64,000 nucleotides of DNA, from positions 1 through 64,000 of the forward strand of contig JAFWYK010000012.1 of NCBI GenBank assembly GCA_017517685.1, read 5' to 3'. The notes below the pieces were generated by a model. That model saw only the letters and a list, made by a program, of their open reading frames with translations. It made no database searches and had not been told where the DNA came from. Shown here in pieces: positions 34,283-44,093 of the stretch. A program made the position numbers and the translations under genes. How positions within the stretch are numbered: position 1 is the first letter of the stretch; each line of letters starts with the position of its first letter. The DNA is from Clostridia bacterium. GTDB taxonomy: Bacteria; Bacillota; Clostridia; TANB77; CAG-508.

Positions 34283-34687
34283 TTAGATATTGTAGTCAGA
34301 TACTTTTTTGTAAGCATAAATAGCTGATGCTGCTAATGCTATAACAACTACAACTACTGAAGAATTTGTTCCAGCATATGGTAATTTAGCTGTTTTATTT
34401 GTATTTGTATTTGCTGCTTTATTTGTGTTTGTATTTGTATTTTTTGCAGCGTTATTTGTAGCTCCTACTGTAGCTGAAATTGAACCAGCGTTTGTATTTG
34501 CTTTATTTGCATTTGTATTTGCATTATTTGCATTTGTGTTTCCTGCTGTGATTGTTACTCCAACATTATTTCCTGTATTAATTGTTAATGTTGGTTCTGT
34601 TGCTAAAGAAACTACGTTTCCTATTACCATAGCAACTAATACTACTAATACTAAACTAACTAAAACTTTTACTTCTAATTTTAACAT
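34283..34687 (-). CDS. Small secreted Asn/Thr/Ala-rich protein with an LPYAG sorting-like C-terminus
   Basis: 134 residues from ATG 34687 (GGGAG 9 nt upstream; earlier in-frame Met codons are at or before the SD). Architecture: signal peptide, a short beta-like stretch, a low-complexity linker of Asn, Thr, Ala and Lys (repeats of the NTNANKANTN type), then LPYAGTN, a hydrophobic helix (VVVVVIALAASAIYAY) and a basic tail. That order is a sortase sorting signal except that LPxTG reads LPYAG. It might be a wall-linked protein or a membrane-anchored stalk. No sortase gene is in the window. Confidence 0.75.
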   Translation of the reverse strand: MLKLEVKVLVSLVLVVLVAMVIGNVVSLATEPTLTINTGNNVGVTITAGNTNANNANTNANKANTNAGSISATVGATNNAAKNTNTNTNKAANTNTNKTAKLPYAGTNSSVVVVVIALAASAIYAYKKVSDYNI

Positions 34688-34722
34688 TTTTCCCATCTCC
34701 CTATTACTTAACATCTGTTCAT

Positions 34723-34752
34723 ATTATAACATATAAATTTTTTATAATGCAA
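34723..34752 (-). promoter_or_regulatory. Promoter of the LPYAG protein gene
   Basis: TTGCAT (34747-34752) and TATAAT (34723-34728), 18 nt apart, minus strand. Confidence 0.75.
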
Positions 34753-34794
34753 CCTTTTTTTCTATAAAATAAAAATTTAACACAATTGTAATAT

Positions 34795-35889
34795 TTAAAC
34801 ATTAAATCTAAATAAAACAATGTCTCCATCACGCATTATATATTCTTTTCCTTCTGATCTTACTAGACCTTTTTCCTTCGCTTGAACCATTGATCCTCCA
34901 GCACTCATTAAATCATCAAAAGAAATAACTTCTGCTTTAATAAATCCTCTTTCAATATCTGAATGAATTTTACCAGCAGCTTGTGGTGCTTTTGTACCAA
35001 TCTTAATTGTCCATGCTCTAACTTCTGGTTCGCCAGCAGTTAAAAATGACATTAATCCTAGAAGTTTATAACTTGCTTTGATTAATTTATCTAGTCCTGA
35101 TTCTTCTAAGCCAAGTGCTCCAAGCATTTCTTCTTTATCCTCTTTGTCTAAAACACTAAGTTCTTCTTCTATTTTTACACATAGTGGAATTACATCCGCA
35201 TTTTCTGTTTGAGCATATTCTTTTACTCTTTTTACATTTTCATTAATATCAGGATTTTCAATTTCATTTTCTGAAACATTTGCAACATATAATACTGGTT
35301 TCATTGTTAATAAGAAACTCTCTCTTAAAACATCTCTTTCTTCATCAGTATAAGATAATGTTCTTGCGCATTTTCCTGCATCTAATGCTTCTTTAACTTT
35401 TTCTAATGTATCAATTTCAAATTGATATTTTTTGTCTGCTTTTAGTAATTTTCTTGCTCTATCAAGTCTCTTTTCTATTGTTTCCATATCAGCAAAAATT
35501 AATTCAAGATTTATTGTTTCAATATCTCTGATTGGATCAATACTTCCATCAACATGAACTATATTAGTATTATCAAAACATCTTACAACTTGTAAAATGC
35601 TATCAACTTCACGAATATGTGATAAGAATTTATTTCCTAATCCTTCACCTTTACTAGCTCCTCTTACAAGTCCAGCTATATCAACAAATTCAACAACAGC
35701 GTTCGTCACTTTTTGAGGATTGTAAATTTCTGCTAATTTTTCAACTCTTTCATCAGGTACAGCAACAACACCAACATTTGGCTCAATTGTACAAAAAGGA
35801 TAATTTGCACATTCAGCACCAGCTTTTGTTATACTGTTAAATAAAGTACTTTTTCCAACATTTGGAAGACCTACTATTCCTATCTTCAT
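34795..35889 (-). CDS. ychF: YchF/OLA1-type ATPase of the Obg family
   Basis: 364 residues, the usual length. G1 is GLPNVGKSTLFNSITKA, and the switch II region is DIAGLVRGASKGEGLGNKFL. The NKxD position is altered (YVANVSENE), which is why the family prefers ATP. A coiled-coil insert and a C-terminal TGS domain (GEPEVRAWTIKIGTKAPQAA) follow. It binds ribosomes and is linked to stress responses. Own promoter and SD (AAAGGAAA). Confidence 0.97.
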   Translation of the reverse strand: MKIGIVGLPNVGKSTLFNSITKAGAECANYPFCTIEPNVGVVAVPDERVEKLAEIYNPQKVTNAVVEFVDIAGLVRGASKGEGLGNKFLSHIREVDSILQVVRCFDNTNIVHVDGSIDPIRDIETINLELIFADMETIEKRLDRARKLLKADKKYQFEIDTLEKVKEALDAGKCARTLSYTDEERDVLRESFLLTMKPVLYVANVSENEIENPDINENVKRVKEYAQTENADVIPLCVKIEEELSVLDKEDKEEMLGALGLEESGLDKLIKASYKLLGLMSFLTAGEPEVRAWTIKIGTKAPQAAGKIHSDIERGFIKAEVISFDDLMSAGGSMVQAKEKGLVRSEGKEYIMRDGDIVLFRFNV

Positions 35890-35956
35890 ATTATATTTCC
35901 TTTCAAATTTTATATACTTTATAATTATTATTTTTTAAAAAAATTCAACCTTAAAT

Positions 35957-35985
35957 ATTATATACGAAATCTACATAAATTTCAA
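35957..35985 (-). promoter_or_regulatory. Promoter of ychF
   Basis: TTGAAA (35980-35985) and TATAAT (35957-35962), 17 nt apart, minus strand. Confidence 0.8.
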
Positions 35986-36014
35986 TGGAAGTTTACAATA
36001 ATTTTCATTTTAAA

Positions 36015-36046
36015 ACAAAAAAATAAACTTACCTATAGCAAGTTTT
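36015..36046 (-). terminator. Terminator after tRNA-Thr
   Basis: On the minus strand AAACTTGC pairs with GGTAAGTTT (one G-U), followed by TATTTTTTTG. Confidence 0.75.
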
Positions 36047-36052
36047 ATTAAA

Positions 36053-36128
<76 letters not shown>

Positions 36129-36167
36129 ACTATAAAAAATCAAAACAATGAAGACTAATACTTTCTA

Positions 36168-36809
36168 TTAATCTTCATCTTCAATACATTTTATTGCTTT
36201 TTTTCTAATTCTTTGAATAGCATTATCAATAGACTTTACAGGTGAATCTAATTTTTGTGCTATATCTACATAGCTTTCACCTTGAACATACCTATCTAAT
36301 ACTTGTTTTTCAAATTTACTTAATGTTTGTCCTATTTTAGTTTCAATAGATTCAAAATATTCTCTTTTAGTAATTGTATCTAAAGGATCTTCAACAAAAT
36401 TTGTATCTAATACTTCCATTACTGTTGTATCATCATTTTCATCATAAGCAGAAGTATTTAAAGAAAAAGATGAATTTAGTGGTATATGTTTTTGTCTATT
36501 TGAAGTTTTAATTGCAGAAATCAATTGTCTTTCAACGCATAAATTTGCAAATGTTTTAAAAGAATTATTTTTATCTTTATCAAATGATTGAATTGCTTTA
36601 AATAGACCAATCATACCTTCTTGAAGTATGTCATCATCTTCACCACCAATTAAGAAAAATCTATTGGCTTTCATATATACAAGATTTTTATACTTCTCTA
36701 ATAAATAATTTTGCGCTCCAGAATCTCCTAATCGGATTTGCCCAATTAGTTCTTCATCAGATATATTTTCATATTTGCTATTAAAGTAGTATAATTTTTT
36801 GTTAGCCAT
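36168..36809 (-). CDS. sigH: RNA polymerase sigma-H factor (Spo0H)
   Basis: 213 residues from ATG 36809 (MANKKLYY). The promoter at 36849-36877 lies downstream of the longer frame's start, excluding it; GGAGG is 13 nt upstream, a long spacing. Sigma-70 regions are visible. Region 2 reads YLLEKYKNLVYMKANRFF, with GGEDDDILQEGMIGLFKAI and FKTFANLCVERQLISAI. Region 4 reads LSKFEKQVLDRYVQGESYVDIAQ with a helix-turn-helix. SigH directs early sporulation and stationary-phase genes. Clear match to Firmicutes SigH in length (Bacillus 218) and pattern. Confidence 0.93.
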   Translation of the reverse strand: MANKKLYYFNSKYENISDEELIGQIRLGDSGAQNYLLEKYKNLVYMKANRFFLIGGEDDDILQEGMIGLFKAIQSFDKDKNNSFKTFANLCVERQLISAIKTSNRQKHIPLNSSFSLNTSAYDENDDTTVMEVLDTNFVEDPLDTITKREYFESIETKIGQTLSKFEKQVLDRYVQGESYVDIAQKLDSPVKSIDNAIQRIRKKAIKCIEDED

Positions 36810-36848
36810 TATATCTTTTGATCCTCCATTTTGCGCTTTTCTAGCTGT

Positions 36849-36877
36849 ATTATATGTTCTAAACCTTAGAATGTCAA
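36849..36877 (-). promoter_or_regulatory. Consensus promoter of sigH
   Basis: TTGACA (36872-36877) and TATAAT (36849-36854), 17 nt apart, minus strand; a full sigma-A consensus. Confidence 0.9.
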
Positions 36878-36887
36878 TACTTTCAAA

Positions 36888-36922
36888 CAAAAAAGACAGA
36901 TAAAAAATTTATCTGTCTTCTT
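36888..36922 (-). terminator. Terminator of rny
   Basis: Stem AAGACAGATAAA with TTTATCTGTCTT (36893-36919), then U-run on the minus strand. Confidence 0.85.
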
Positions 36923-36925
36923 TTT

Positions 36926-38470
36926 TTATTTAGCATAATCAATTACTCTAGATTCCCTGATAACATTAACTTTGATTTGTCCTGGATATTCCATTTCATT
37001 TTCTACTTTCTTAGCAACATCTCTTGCCATAATAACCATATCAGCGTCAGATACTTTTTCTGGTTTTACAATAAGTCTAACTTCACGTCCAGCTTGAATT
37101 GCAAATGATTTTTCAACACCTTCAAATGAATTTGCAATTTCTTCAAGTTTCTCTAATCTCTTGATATAAGTTTCTAATGTTTCTCTTCTTGCTCCAGGTC
37201 TTGAAGCTGAGATAGCATCAGCAGCTTGTACTAAGATTGCTTCTAATGTTAGAGGTTCTACGTCACCATGATGAGCTTCAACAGCATTGATAATTGTATC
37301 ATTCTCTTTATATTTTTTAAGAACTTCAACTCCAAGTTCAACGTGTGTTCCTTCCATATCATGGTCTAATGCTTTTCCTAAGTCATGTAACAATCCAGCA
37401 CGTCTTGCAATCTTTGAATTAATTCCTAATTCTTCAGCCATTATTCTAGCTAAGTTAGAAACTTCGATTGAGTGATTTAATACATTTTGTCCATAACTTG
37501 TTCTGTATTTTAATTTACCAATTAATTTAATTATGTCTGGATGAAGATTGTTTACTCCTGTTTCAAGAGCAGCTCTTTCTCCTTCTTCTTTAATAATAGC
37601 AGCAACTTCTTCTTTAGCCTTTTCAACCATTTCTTCAATTTTTGCTGGATGAATTCTTCCATCATCAATTAATTTTTCAATAGCAAGTCTTGCTACTTCT
37701 CTTCTTAATGGGTCAAAACCAGAGATAATTACAGCTTCTGGTGTATCATCGATAATCAAATCGATACCAGTTAAAGTTTCTAGAGTTTTAATGTTTCTAC
37801 CTTCTCTACCAATAATTCTTCCTTTCATTTCATCGTTTGGAAGTGAAACAACTGATACTGTTGTTTCTGATGTATGATCAGCAGCACATTTTTGGATTGC
37901 AAAGCTTACGATTTCCCTTGCGTTTTTAACTGCATCTTCTTTCGCTTTAGCTTCTAAATCTTTAATCATTGCAGCCTTTTCTTGAGTGATTTCTTTGTTT
38001 AATTCATCAAGCAAATGTTGTTTTGCTTGTTCTTGTGTTAAACCAGAAATTCTTTGTAATTCTTCTAACTCTTGGCTATATAATTTTTCAAGCTCTTGTT
38101 TTTTAGCTTCATTATCAGCAAATTTTCTTTCTAATTCTTTTTCTTTGCTGTCAAATAATGCAACTTTCTTTTCTAAATTCTCTTCTTTTTGAATCAATCT
38201 TCTTTCTTGCGCTTGAACGTCGCCTCTTCTCTCTTTAATCTCTTGATCTAAATCATTTCTTATTTTTAGTACTTCTTCTTTAGCTTTAATCAATTCTTCT
38301 TTTTTCAAACTTTCGGCTTCTATCTTTACGTTTTCGATTAATCTTTTAGCTTCACTTTCTGCACTTTGAATTTTAGACTCTGCAATTCTTTTTCTTATTA
38401 ATACCCCAACAGGTATAAAAATTACAGCTGAGATTAGAACAGTGGCAACGATAATTAAAATTGTTTCCAT
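36926..38470 (-). CDS. rny: Ribonuclease Y
   Basis: 514 residues. N-terminal membrane anchor (about 4-24), a long coiled coil (to about 190), a KH domain ([20 protein letters not shown]) and an HD domain ([21 protein letters not shown]) with metal-binding His-Asp. It is the membrane-bound endonuclease that starts mRNA decay in many Firmicutes. Separate transcript ahead of sigH. A T-rich, AT-only stretch of about 200 bp upstream holds the promoter, which I could not place with confidence. Confidence 0.97.
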   Translation of the reverse strand: METILIIVATVLISAVIFIPVGVLIRKRIAESKIQSAESEAKRLIENVKIEAESLKKEELIKAKEEVLKIRNDLDQEIKERRGDVQAQERRLIQKEENLEKKVALFDSKEKELERKFADNEAKKQELEKLYSQELEELQRISGLTQEQAKQHLLDELNKEITQEKAAMIKDLEAKAKEDAVKNAREIVSFAIQKCAADHTSETTVSVVSLPNDEMKGRIIGREGRNIKTLETLTGIDLIIDDTPEAVIISGFDPLRREVARLAIEKLIDDGRIHPAKIEEMVEKAKEEVAAIIKEEGERAALETGVNNLHPDIIKLIGKLKYRTSYGQNVLNHSIEVSNLARIMAEELGINSKIARRAGLLHDLGKALDHDMEGTHVELGVEVLKKYKENDTIINAVEAHHGDVEPLTLEAILVQAADAISASRPGARRETLETYIKRLEKLEEIANSFEGVEKSFAIQAGREVRLIVKPEKVSDADMVIMARDVAKKVENEMEYPGQIKVNVIRESRVIDYAK

Positions 38471-38624
38471 AATTACATTTACCTCTTTCTATTAAATTTT
38501 CAATGTACAACAAAATTATTTCATAAATTCACGTAAGTAGTATTTATATAATTTATATTGTATTTTTTGCTACGCTATTATTTTATATGTATTATTGTAA
38601 ACTGTCAAGGCATTTAAGACAAAA

Positions 38625-38662
38625 AATAAAAAGAAACTAGCTTATTATTCAATAAACTAGCC
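38625..38662 (-). terminator. Terminator of the ATP-grasp gene
   Basis: Ten-pair stem CTAGCTTATT (38637-38646) with AATAAACTAG (38651-38660), loop of four. One pair is G-U only on the minus strand. U-rich run follows. Confidence 0.8.
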
Positions 38663-38676
38663 CCTTTTATTGTTTA

Positions 38677-39615
38677 TTATTCAAACATCTTATCTACAGC
38701 TTTTGCATATATGTTTTTAGCAATTTCATATCCACCAGGAACTATTTCTGAAAACTTGTTCATACACACACTAGCGTTAATTTCCATCACTAATACTTTC
38801 TTATCCGATGTAACAGCTACATCTATCGTTGCAAATTTTATATTAACAGCATTACCTGCCTTTTTAGCAACTTCTTTAACCTCATGTAAAAATTCATCAG
38901 AATCGTCAATCATAATAGGTTCAGCACCATTGTTTAAATTGTGTTTCCATGAAATTGTTACATCTTCTCCATTTTGTGGAATTAAATCTAAATCAACTGA
39001 TTTGCTCACATCTACTTTAATCATATCTTTAAATTTTAAATCTATTAACCTTTTAATTGTATTTACTCCATCTCCTGTTACATATGGTTTTCTTTTCTTA
39101 TATACAAATAAAATGTTTCCATCTAAATATACTACCCTATATTCAAAATCAATATCAAGATATGGACAAGCACTTAATGTATCATTCTTTTCTTCAAAAA
39201 GTCTAGTTACTGTACTCTCTATTTCATATTGATTTGTACAAACAAACACATCTTTTCCTTGACAAGAATTATTAGCTTTAATAACAACTTTATTATTGTT
39301 TTTTAATAACAAATCTTTAGCTTCTTCTATAAATTTATTTTCATAATAGCCACTTCTTGTTTCTGGACTAAATATCATTCTATGTTCTATTGTTGGAATA
39401 TTATTTGATTTTAAAACTTCATATGTTGCAAATTTATCTCCAGCAATATTATAAGCAATCTCACTGTTTAAATCAAATTGATATCTCATTATATAATGAG
39501 CTTCTTCACCTTTTCGAAGTTCTCTTATCCAACCATATGATATCTCTTTTTGCTCTATTTGTTTTTCTTTACAAATTTCATTAAGTATTTTATAAAAAGG
39601 TTTTATTGATTCCAC
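38677..39615 (-). CDS. ATP-grasp ligase of unknown substrate
   Basis: 312 residues with the ATP-grasp fold: a first Lys (VVIKANNSCQGKDVFV), a loop region FEYRVVYLDGNILFVYKKR, and the metal-binding end VLVMEINASVCMNKF (Glu and Asn). The phrase KPYVTGDGVNTIKRLI matches the carboxylate-amine ligases related to cyanophycin synthetase and the GshB-like half of GshAB. Such enzymes join an amino acid to a carboxylate using ATP. The substrate is not apparent. It is the last gene of the murB operon, after an ABC exporter, so peptide or modified-amino-acid export is one guess. Confidence 0.8.
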   Translation of the reverse strand: MESIKPFYKILNEICKEKQIEQKEISYGWIRELRKGEEAHYIMRYQFDLNSEIAYNIAGDKFATYEVLKSNNIPTIEHRMIFSPETRSGYYENKFIEEAKDLLLKNNNKVVIKANNSCQGKDVFVCTNQYEIESTVTRLFEEKNDTLSACPYLDIDFEYRVVYLDGNILFVYKKRKPYVTGDGVNTIKRLIDLKFKDMIKVDVSKSVDLDLIPQNGEDVTISWKHNLNNGAEPIMIDDSDEFLHEVKEVAKKAGNAVNIKFATIDVAVTSDKKVLVMEINASVCMNKFSEIVPGGYEIAKNIYAKAVDKMFE

Positions 39616-39627
39616 AAATTTCTCCTT

Positions 39628-41250
39628 CTAATCTATTCTTGAATATAATTTTTTTGCGTTATTTTTAATATATACTTTCAATAATAACAATAGTGCTATA
39701 TATGTTATAGTAACGATTATAGCAATTTTATTTAAATTTTGCAATTTATAACCTAAATAAATAATCGCGCCTATTTGAATTGATAATAATCCCATTTGAA
39801 CAAACATATTTAAATTTTGTTTAACAACCGCTTGTTCACTAGTCCAATTTAACTTAGGATTTTTCAAATCTAATAGAATACCTAAATAATTATTGAATAT
39901 ATTAATAAGTGTACCTATAAAAGCCAATATTAATAGATTTACTATAGACAATGTTGGCACTAATATTTTTATTCCTATTAAAACAATAATCATTAAAACT
40001 AAATTAATATAGAAACCAAGTAATGTTTTATACTTAATTTGTTTATCAAAGCTTACCGGTAAATATTTTAAAACTTTTGCATTTTGTCCATCTCTTGAAT
40101 ACGCTGTAATAGAAATAAAATTAAATGTATATAACACCCCTATGATTCCAATCATTATAGCTAAAGGGTATCCTTCATTAATATATCCTTTTATAAATTC
40201 AATATCTTGAAGTGGAATATCTTTTATGCTCATTGCAACAGAACTAGCGATAACGCTTGTCATTAAAAATGGCATTATTAAACATTGTAATAAAAAGTTT
40301 GGATTTCTATATATAATTTTAAAATCTCTTTTTAAAAATGTCTTTCTTACAGTATCTTTTTTATATTCTATGGCTCCAGACTTTTTCTTCTTTGAAGTTT
40401 TATTTAAAGAAGTTACAACTTTTAAATAAATATTTGAAATAATATTAGAGCCAATCAAATATATAACACTTGATACGAGCGTTATCATACCTAAATTATA
40501 TATACCGTTTATATTATTATGATTAATTATCATTTCATAAATTGGTTTAACTGGTATATAAAGTACTGAATATTCATTAAACACTGAATTTATACTTGTA
40601 ACACTATTTGCAATATCTTGACTACTAACATTTTCATTTGTCGAACCACTAAGCATTTCAATTGCAAAAACTAAAATCAATGTTAATAATATACTTAAAT
40701 ATTGTACAATATTTTTATTTCTTATGATATTAGTCATCTTCATTATTGCAGATACAACAAATGACATTATTATTACTGGTATAATTGGAAGCAATAAGAA
40801 TGCACAAATTGCTAATATATAATAACTAATTCCCAACTTTAATGTATATCCATATACAACAAGTGCAGGAGCTAGAATCATTAATCCTGTTAAATACTCA
40901 GAAATAATTAATGTGTTCATTTTTGCCATTACAATTTTATTGGGTTTAATTGGAAGTGGCAATAGTGTTTCTATATCTTTTGAAAAGAATAGTACATTTA
41001 AACTGGCAATTATTGTTTGCATTATAAAAAATGTAAACATTCCCATAAGCATTAATTTTATAAACAAATATTCAATTTTAAATGTTACTAAAGCATTAAT
41101 TGTTTCATAACTTGTATATCCCATAAATCCCATTAAATATGCAAAAGCAAATAATATCAAAAAATACTTTTTAAATTTACTTCCTTTACTATCATTTTGA
41201 GCTTTGGAACTTTTCATTAATACTTTAGTAAGTAAAAATACATCTTTCAT
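39628..41250 (-). CDS. ABC exporter permease
   Basis: 540 residues with about twelve membrane segments in two halves separated by a basic cytosolic loop (near 295, KTSKKKKSGAIEYKKDT). It resembles the large 'putative ABC exporter' permeases of Firmicutes rather than the six-segment ABC-2 type. It lies 14 nt downstream of its ATPase. Substrate unknown. Confidence 0.82.
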   Translation of the reverse strand: MKDVFLLTKVLMKSSKAQNDSKGSKFKKYFLILFAFAYLMGFMGYTSYETINALVTFKIEYLFIKLMLMGMFTFFIMQTIIASLNVLFFSKDIETLLPLPIKPNKIVMAKMNTLIISEYLTGLMILAPALVVYGYTLKLGISYYILAICAFLLLPIIPVIIMSFVVSAIMKMTNIIRNKNIVQYLSILLTLILVFAIEMLSGSTNENVSSQDIANSVTSINSVFNEYSVLYIPVKPIYEMIINHNNINGIYNLGMITLVSSVIYLIGSNIISNIYLKVVTSLNKTSKKKKSGAIEYKKDTVRKTFLKRDFKIIYRNPNFLLQCLIMPFLMTSVIASSVAMSIKDIPLQDIEFIKGYINEGYPLAIMIGIIGVLYTFNFISITAYSRDGQNAKVLKYLPVSFDKQIKYKTLLGFYINLVLMIIVLIGIKILVPTLSIVNLLILAFIGTLINIFNNYLGILLDLKNPKLNWTSEQAVVKQNLNMFVQMGLLSIQIGAIIYLGYKLQNLNKIAIIVTITYIALLLLLKVYIKNNAKKLYSRID

Positions 41251-41264
41251 AGTTTAAAATTCCT

Positions 41265-41981
41265 TTATTCTGTAATTTCTAAGAATAACTCTTCTAAAGT
41301 TCCGTCTTTAAATTCTTTCTTAATTTGATCAAGAGTTCCAACAAATACAAGCTTTCCTTTATTAATTATAGCAACTCTATCACATAGTTTTTCAGCAACT
41401 TCAAGAACGTGTGTAGAAAAGAAAACAGTATTTCCATTTTTTGCGTGTTCTTTCATGAGTTCCTTTAAGTCATGTGATGATTTTGGATCTAATCCAGTCA
41501 TTGGTTCATCTAATATCCAATTTTTAGGTTCATGCATTAATGCACCAATTACAATTAGTTTTTGTCTCATTCCATGCGAATAACTTTCAATTTTATCGTT
41601 CAATGCATCAAATATATCAAATCTTTTTGCTAAGTCTTCTATTTTTGATTTTCGTGCATTTTTAGATAATTTAAAAACATCTCCTAAGAAATTTAGATAC
41701 TCAATACCTTTTAATTTTAAAAATAAATCTGGTGAATCAGGAACAAAGCCAAAATTCTTTTTAGCTTCCATTGGATTATCTGTTATGCTAGTTCCATCTA
41801 TTAAGATATCTCCTTCATCAATATCAACAATACCTGTTATCATTTTTATTGTTGTTGTTTTTCCTGCTCCATTTGGACCTAAAAAACCAAATATTTCTCC
41901 ATCATTAATTTTTAAATCTAACGAATCTATTGCTTTTTTGTCTTTTGAATAAGCTTTACTTACGTTTTTAATTTCAATCAT
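41265..41981 (-). CDS. ABC transporter ATPase
   Basis: 238 residues from ATG 41981 (MIEIKNVSKAY). AAGGAG lies 7 nt upstream, and the longer frame runs back through a terminator hairpin. Walker A is GPNGAGKTT, Q-loop region FGFVPDSPDLF, signature SHGMRQKL and Walker B WILDEPMTGLD, with the switch His in FFSTHVLE. It powers the adjacent permease. The signature reads SHGMR rather than SGG, a common variant in this exporter class. The terminator directly before its SD suggests reduced expression relative to the upstream operon genes. Confidence 0.95.
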   Translation of the reverse strand: MIEIKNVSKAYSKDKKAIDSLDLKINDGEIFGFLGPNGAGKTTTIKMITGIVDIDEGDILIDGTSITDNPMEAKKNFGFVPDSPDLFLKLKGIEYLNFLGDVFKLSKNARKSKIEDLAKRFDIFDALNDKIESYSHGMRQKLIVIGALMHEPKNWILDEPMTGLDPKSSHDLKELMKEHAKNGNTVFFSTHVLEVAEKLCDRVAIINKGKLVFVGTLDQIKKEFKDGTLEELFLEITE

Positions 41982-41989
41982 TATTAGTC

Positions 41990-42028
41990 TCCTTAAAAAT
42001 AAAAATGCCCAAACGTTATATTTGGGCA
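41990..42028 (-). terminator. Terminator at the debranching enzyme / ABC exporter junction
   Basis: Eight-pair stem TGCCCAAA (42006-42013) with TTTGGGCA (42021-42028). Then UUUUUAUUUUU on the minus strand, ending directly at the AAGGAG of the ATPase gene. Confidence 0.8.
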
Positions 42029-42038
42029 CATATATTCA

Positions 42039-44078
42039 TTATTTTAATTTTGAAACAATTTTTAATACTTCTGATACACTCCAACCTTGTGAAAAAGTTC
42101 CACCTGGCTCAAATGGTGCTTGAGAATCATATACTTCCGAAATTGTTCCAAGCCCTTCTGGACTATTAACTTCTGCTTTAAAAGTAGTAAACACATTTTT
42201 AACTAATTTTTCATATTCTACTTTTAATTTTTCTTTTTCTAGTCTATCCTTTTCATCGTCTATAATATTTTTTAATGCATCAGCATATAAACCAATCAAC
42301 CATACCCATACTATACCTTGATGATATGCCATATCTCTTTTAACTGGATCACCTTCATAAAATGGTATATATCCGTCTTCACCCTTTGCTAAAGTACGAA
42401 GTCCATATTTAGTTAATAATTTACTTGTCACAGTCTTAAATATTGTTTTACCAATTTCTGATGATGGTTTAATTACTGGATATGTTGTTGATAAACTAAA
42501 CAATTGATTAGGTCTTATTTTATCATCACCTAGTACATCATATAGTGATTTTTTCTTTTTATTAAAGAATTTTTCTTCAAAAACCTTTTGATGTTTCATT
42601 GCTTGTTTTCTATAAACATCTGCAACTTCTTTTGTTTCAAATCTATTTGCTAAATTTTCAACTGTTTTTAATGCGTTATACCAAAGTGCATTTAATTCAA
42701 CAACTTTTCCATTTCTTGGAGTAACCGCATAGTTTCCAATTTTAGCATCCATCCATGTATTTTGAGTTGTTTCTGTACCAGAAGATAATAATCCATCTTC
42801 ATCTATATAAATGTTATTATTATCTAAATCTATTCCTTTTTGATAATTAGCTATTATATCTTTTAATTTTTCATATAAATTCTCTTTTACAAAATCATAA
42901 TCTTTAGTGTATTGTAAGAATTTATTAACTTGATCAAATAATAAAAGTGATGCATCAGCACTATTATATAAAGGTCTATTATCAAATCCTGAGTATCCAT
43001 TTGGAACTAATCCAAATTTAATATCTCTTGTAAATGTTAATAATATTTCTCTTGCCAAATCAAATCTTTTTGTTATTAATAATAATCCTTCAAAAGCAAT
43101 TAATGTATCTCTACCCCAATCTAAAAACCATGGAAAACCAGCTATTATAGAATGTGTTCCAAATGTTGGTCTTTTTATTACAAAAGAATCTGCTGCTATT
43201 AGTAAGTCTTTTACTAAATCATTATATTCTTTATCTTGTTTTGTCAGTTTAGATTTTTTTATTAATAACTCACTTTCATCTATAACAGTTTGCATTCTTT
43301 TTATTTCTGTTTCAAATACTTTTTCAGCATCAATTTGTTCTGTATTATCTTCTAAAGAAGCAACAAACGTTATTTCTTTTGATTCTTTAGCTTTTAGATA
43401 AACTTCATATCTACCTGGTACAGCTAAATCTTCCTCTGGATAAAAACCTCTTTCTTCTTCTTTTAGATAATACATATTTTTAAATGTATCATTTTCATGC
43501 ATGAAATAGTCACCATCATTTAAATAGATATAAAGTGGTGTACTTGCATTTCCATCAATTTCTATTCTAATCTTATTTTTATAGTCTTGTCTTTGTTTGA
43601 TATCAAAATTATGATTTGTAGTCATATGATGGAAATCTCTAAAATTAACAACTGGTGCTAAAACAAGTTTTGCATCTTTTTTTCCATTTTTAATTTTATA
43701 TTGAACTACAACAGTGTTACGACCATATACCATTGATATAGTTTTAACAACTTTAATATCGTCTACTTTAAATGTAAATTCTGGTAAGTATTCTTTTTCA
43801 AATGATTCTAAACATTTATAACCATCTGATATATATTGAGCGCATATGTTAGTAAACAAATCATATTTTTGATTATCTACAATAATACTTTCATCTAATT
43901 TTGATAACAATAAATGTCTTTGTGCTGGTGGAATTAATGGTGCTATTAATAATCCATGGTATCTTCTTGTATTAGCGCCAACAACAGTGCTTGAACAAAA
44001 ACCACCAAGACCATTTGTTATTATCCATTCTTTTTCTAAACTATCTTTTAACTCAATTTTTTTCTTACTAATTTTCAT
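42039..44078 (-). CDS. Glycogen debranching enzyme (amylo-alpha-1,6-glucosidase family)
   Basis: 679 residues, the usual size of the bacterial GDE_N plus GDE_C form. The N-terminal domain reads EWIITNGLGGFCSSTVVGANT with RRYHGLLIAP. The catalytic (alpha/alpha)6-barrel contains GFPWFLDWGRDTLIAFEG (acid residues), NRPLYNSADASLLLF, GNYAVTPRNGKVVELNALW and GTFSQGWSVSEVL. It hydrolyses alpha-1,6 branch points of glycogen-like glucans in the cytoplasm. No other glycogen genes are nearby. It is 15 nt downstream of yvcK, a regulator of carbon flow to the wall, which is a reasonable functional link. Confidence 0.92.
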   Translation of the reverse strand: MKISKKKIELKDSLEKEWIITNGLGGFCSSTVVGANTRRYHGLLIAPLIPPAQRHLLLSKLDESIIVDNQKYDLFTNICAQYISDGYKCLESFEKEYLPEFTFKVDDIKVVKTISMVYGRNTVVVQYKIKNGKKDAKLVLAPVVNFRDFHHMTTNHNFDIKQRQDYKNKIRIEIDGNASTPLYIYLNDGDYFMHENDTFKNMYYLKEEERGFYPEEDLAVPGRYEVYLKAKESKEITFVASLEDNTEQIDAEKVFETEIKRMQTVIDESELLIKKSKLTKQDKEYNDLVKDLLIAADSFVIKRPTFGTHSIIAGFPWFLDWGRDTLIAFEGLLLITKRFDLAREILLTFTRDIKFGLVPNGYSGFDNRPLYNSADASLLLFDQVNKFLQYTKDYDFVKENLYEKLKDIIANYQKGIDLDNNNIYIDEDGLLSSGTETTQNTWMDAKIGNYAVTPRNGKVVELNALWYNALKTVENLANRFETKEVADVYRKQAMKHQKVFEEKFFNKKKKSLYDVLGDDKIRPNQLFSLSTTYPVIKPSSEIGKTIFKTVTSKLLTKYGLRTLAKGEDGYIPFYEGDPVKRDMAYHQGIVWVWLIGLYADALKNIIDDEKDRLEKEKLKVEYEKLVKNVFTTFKAEVNSPEGLGTISEVYDSQAPFEPGGTFSQGWSVSEVLKIVSKLK

Positions 44079-44093
44079 TTGTATTCTTCCTTT

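Noticed and set aside
34425-34600. Short tandem-like repeats (ATTTGTATTTG units) resembling a repeat array
   Set aside because: They encode the Asn/Thr/Ala linker of the LPYAG protein. No spacer structure, so not CRISPR.
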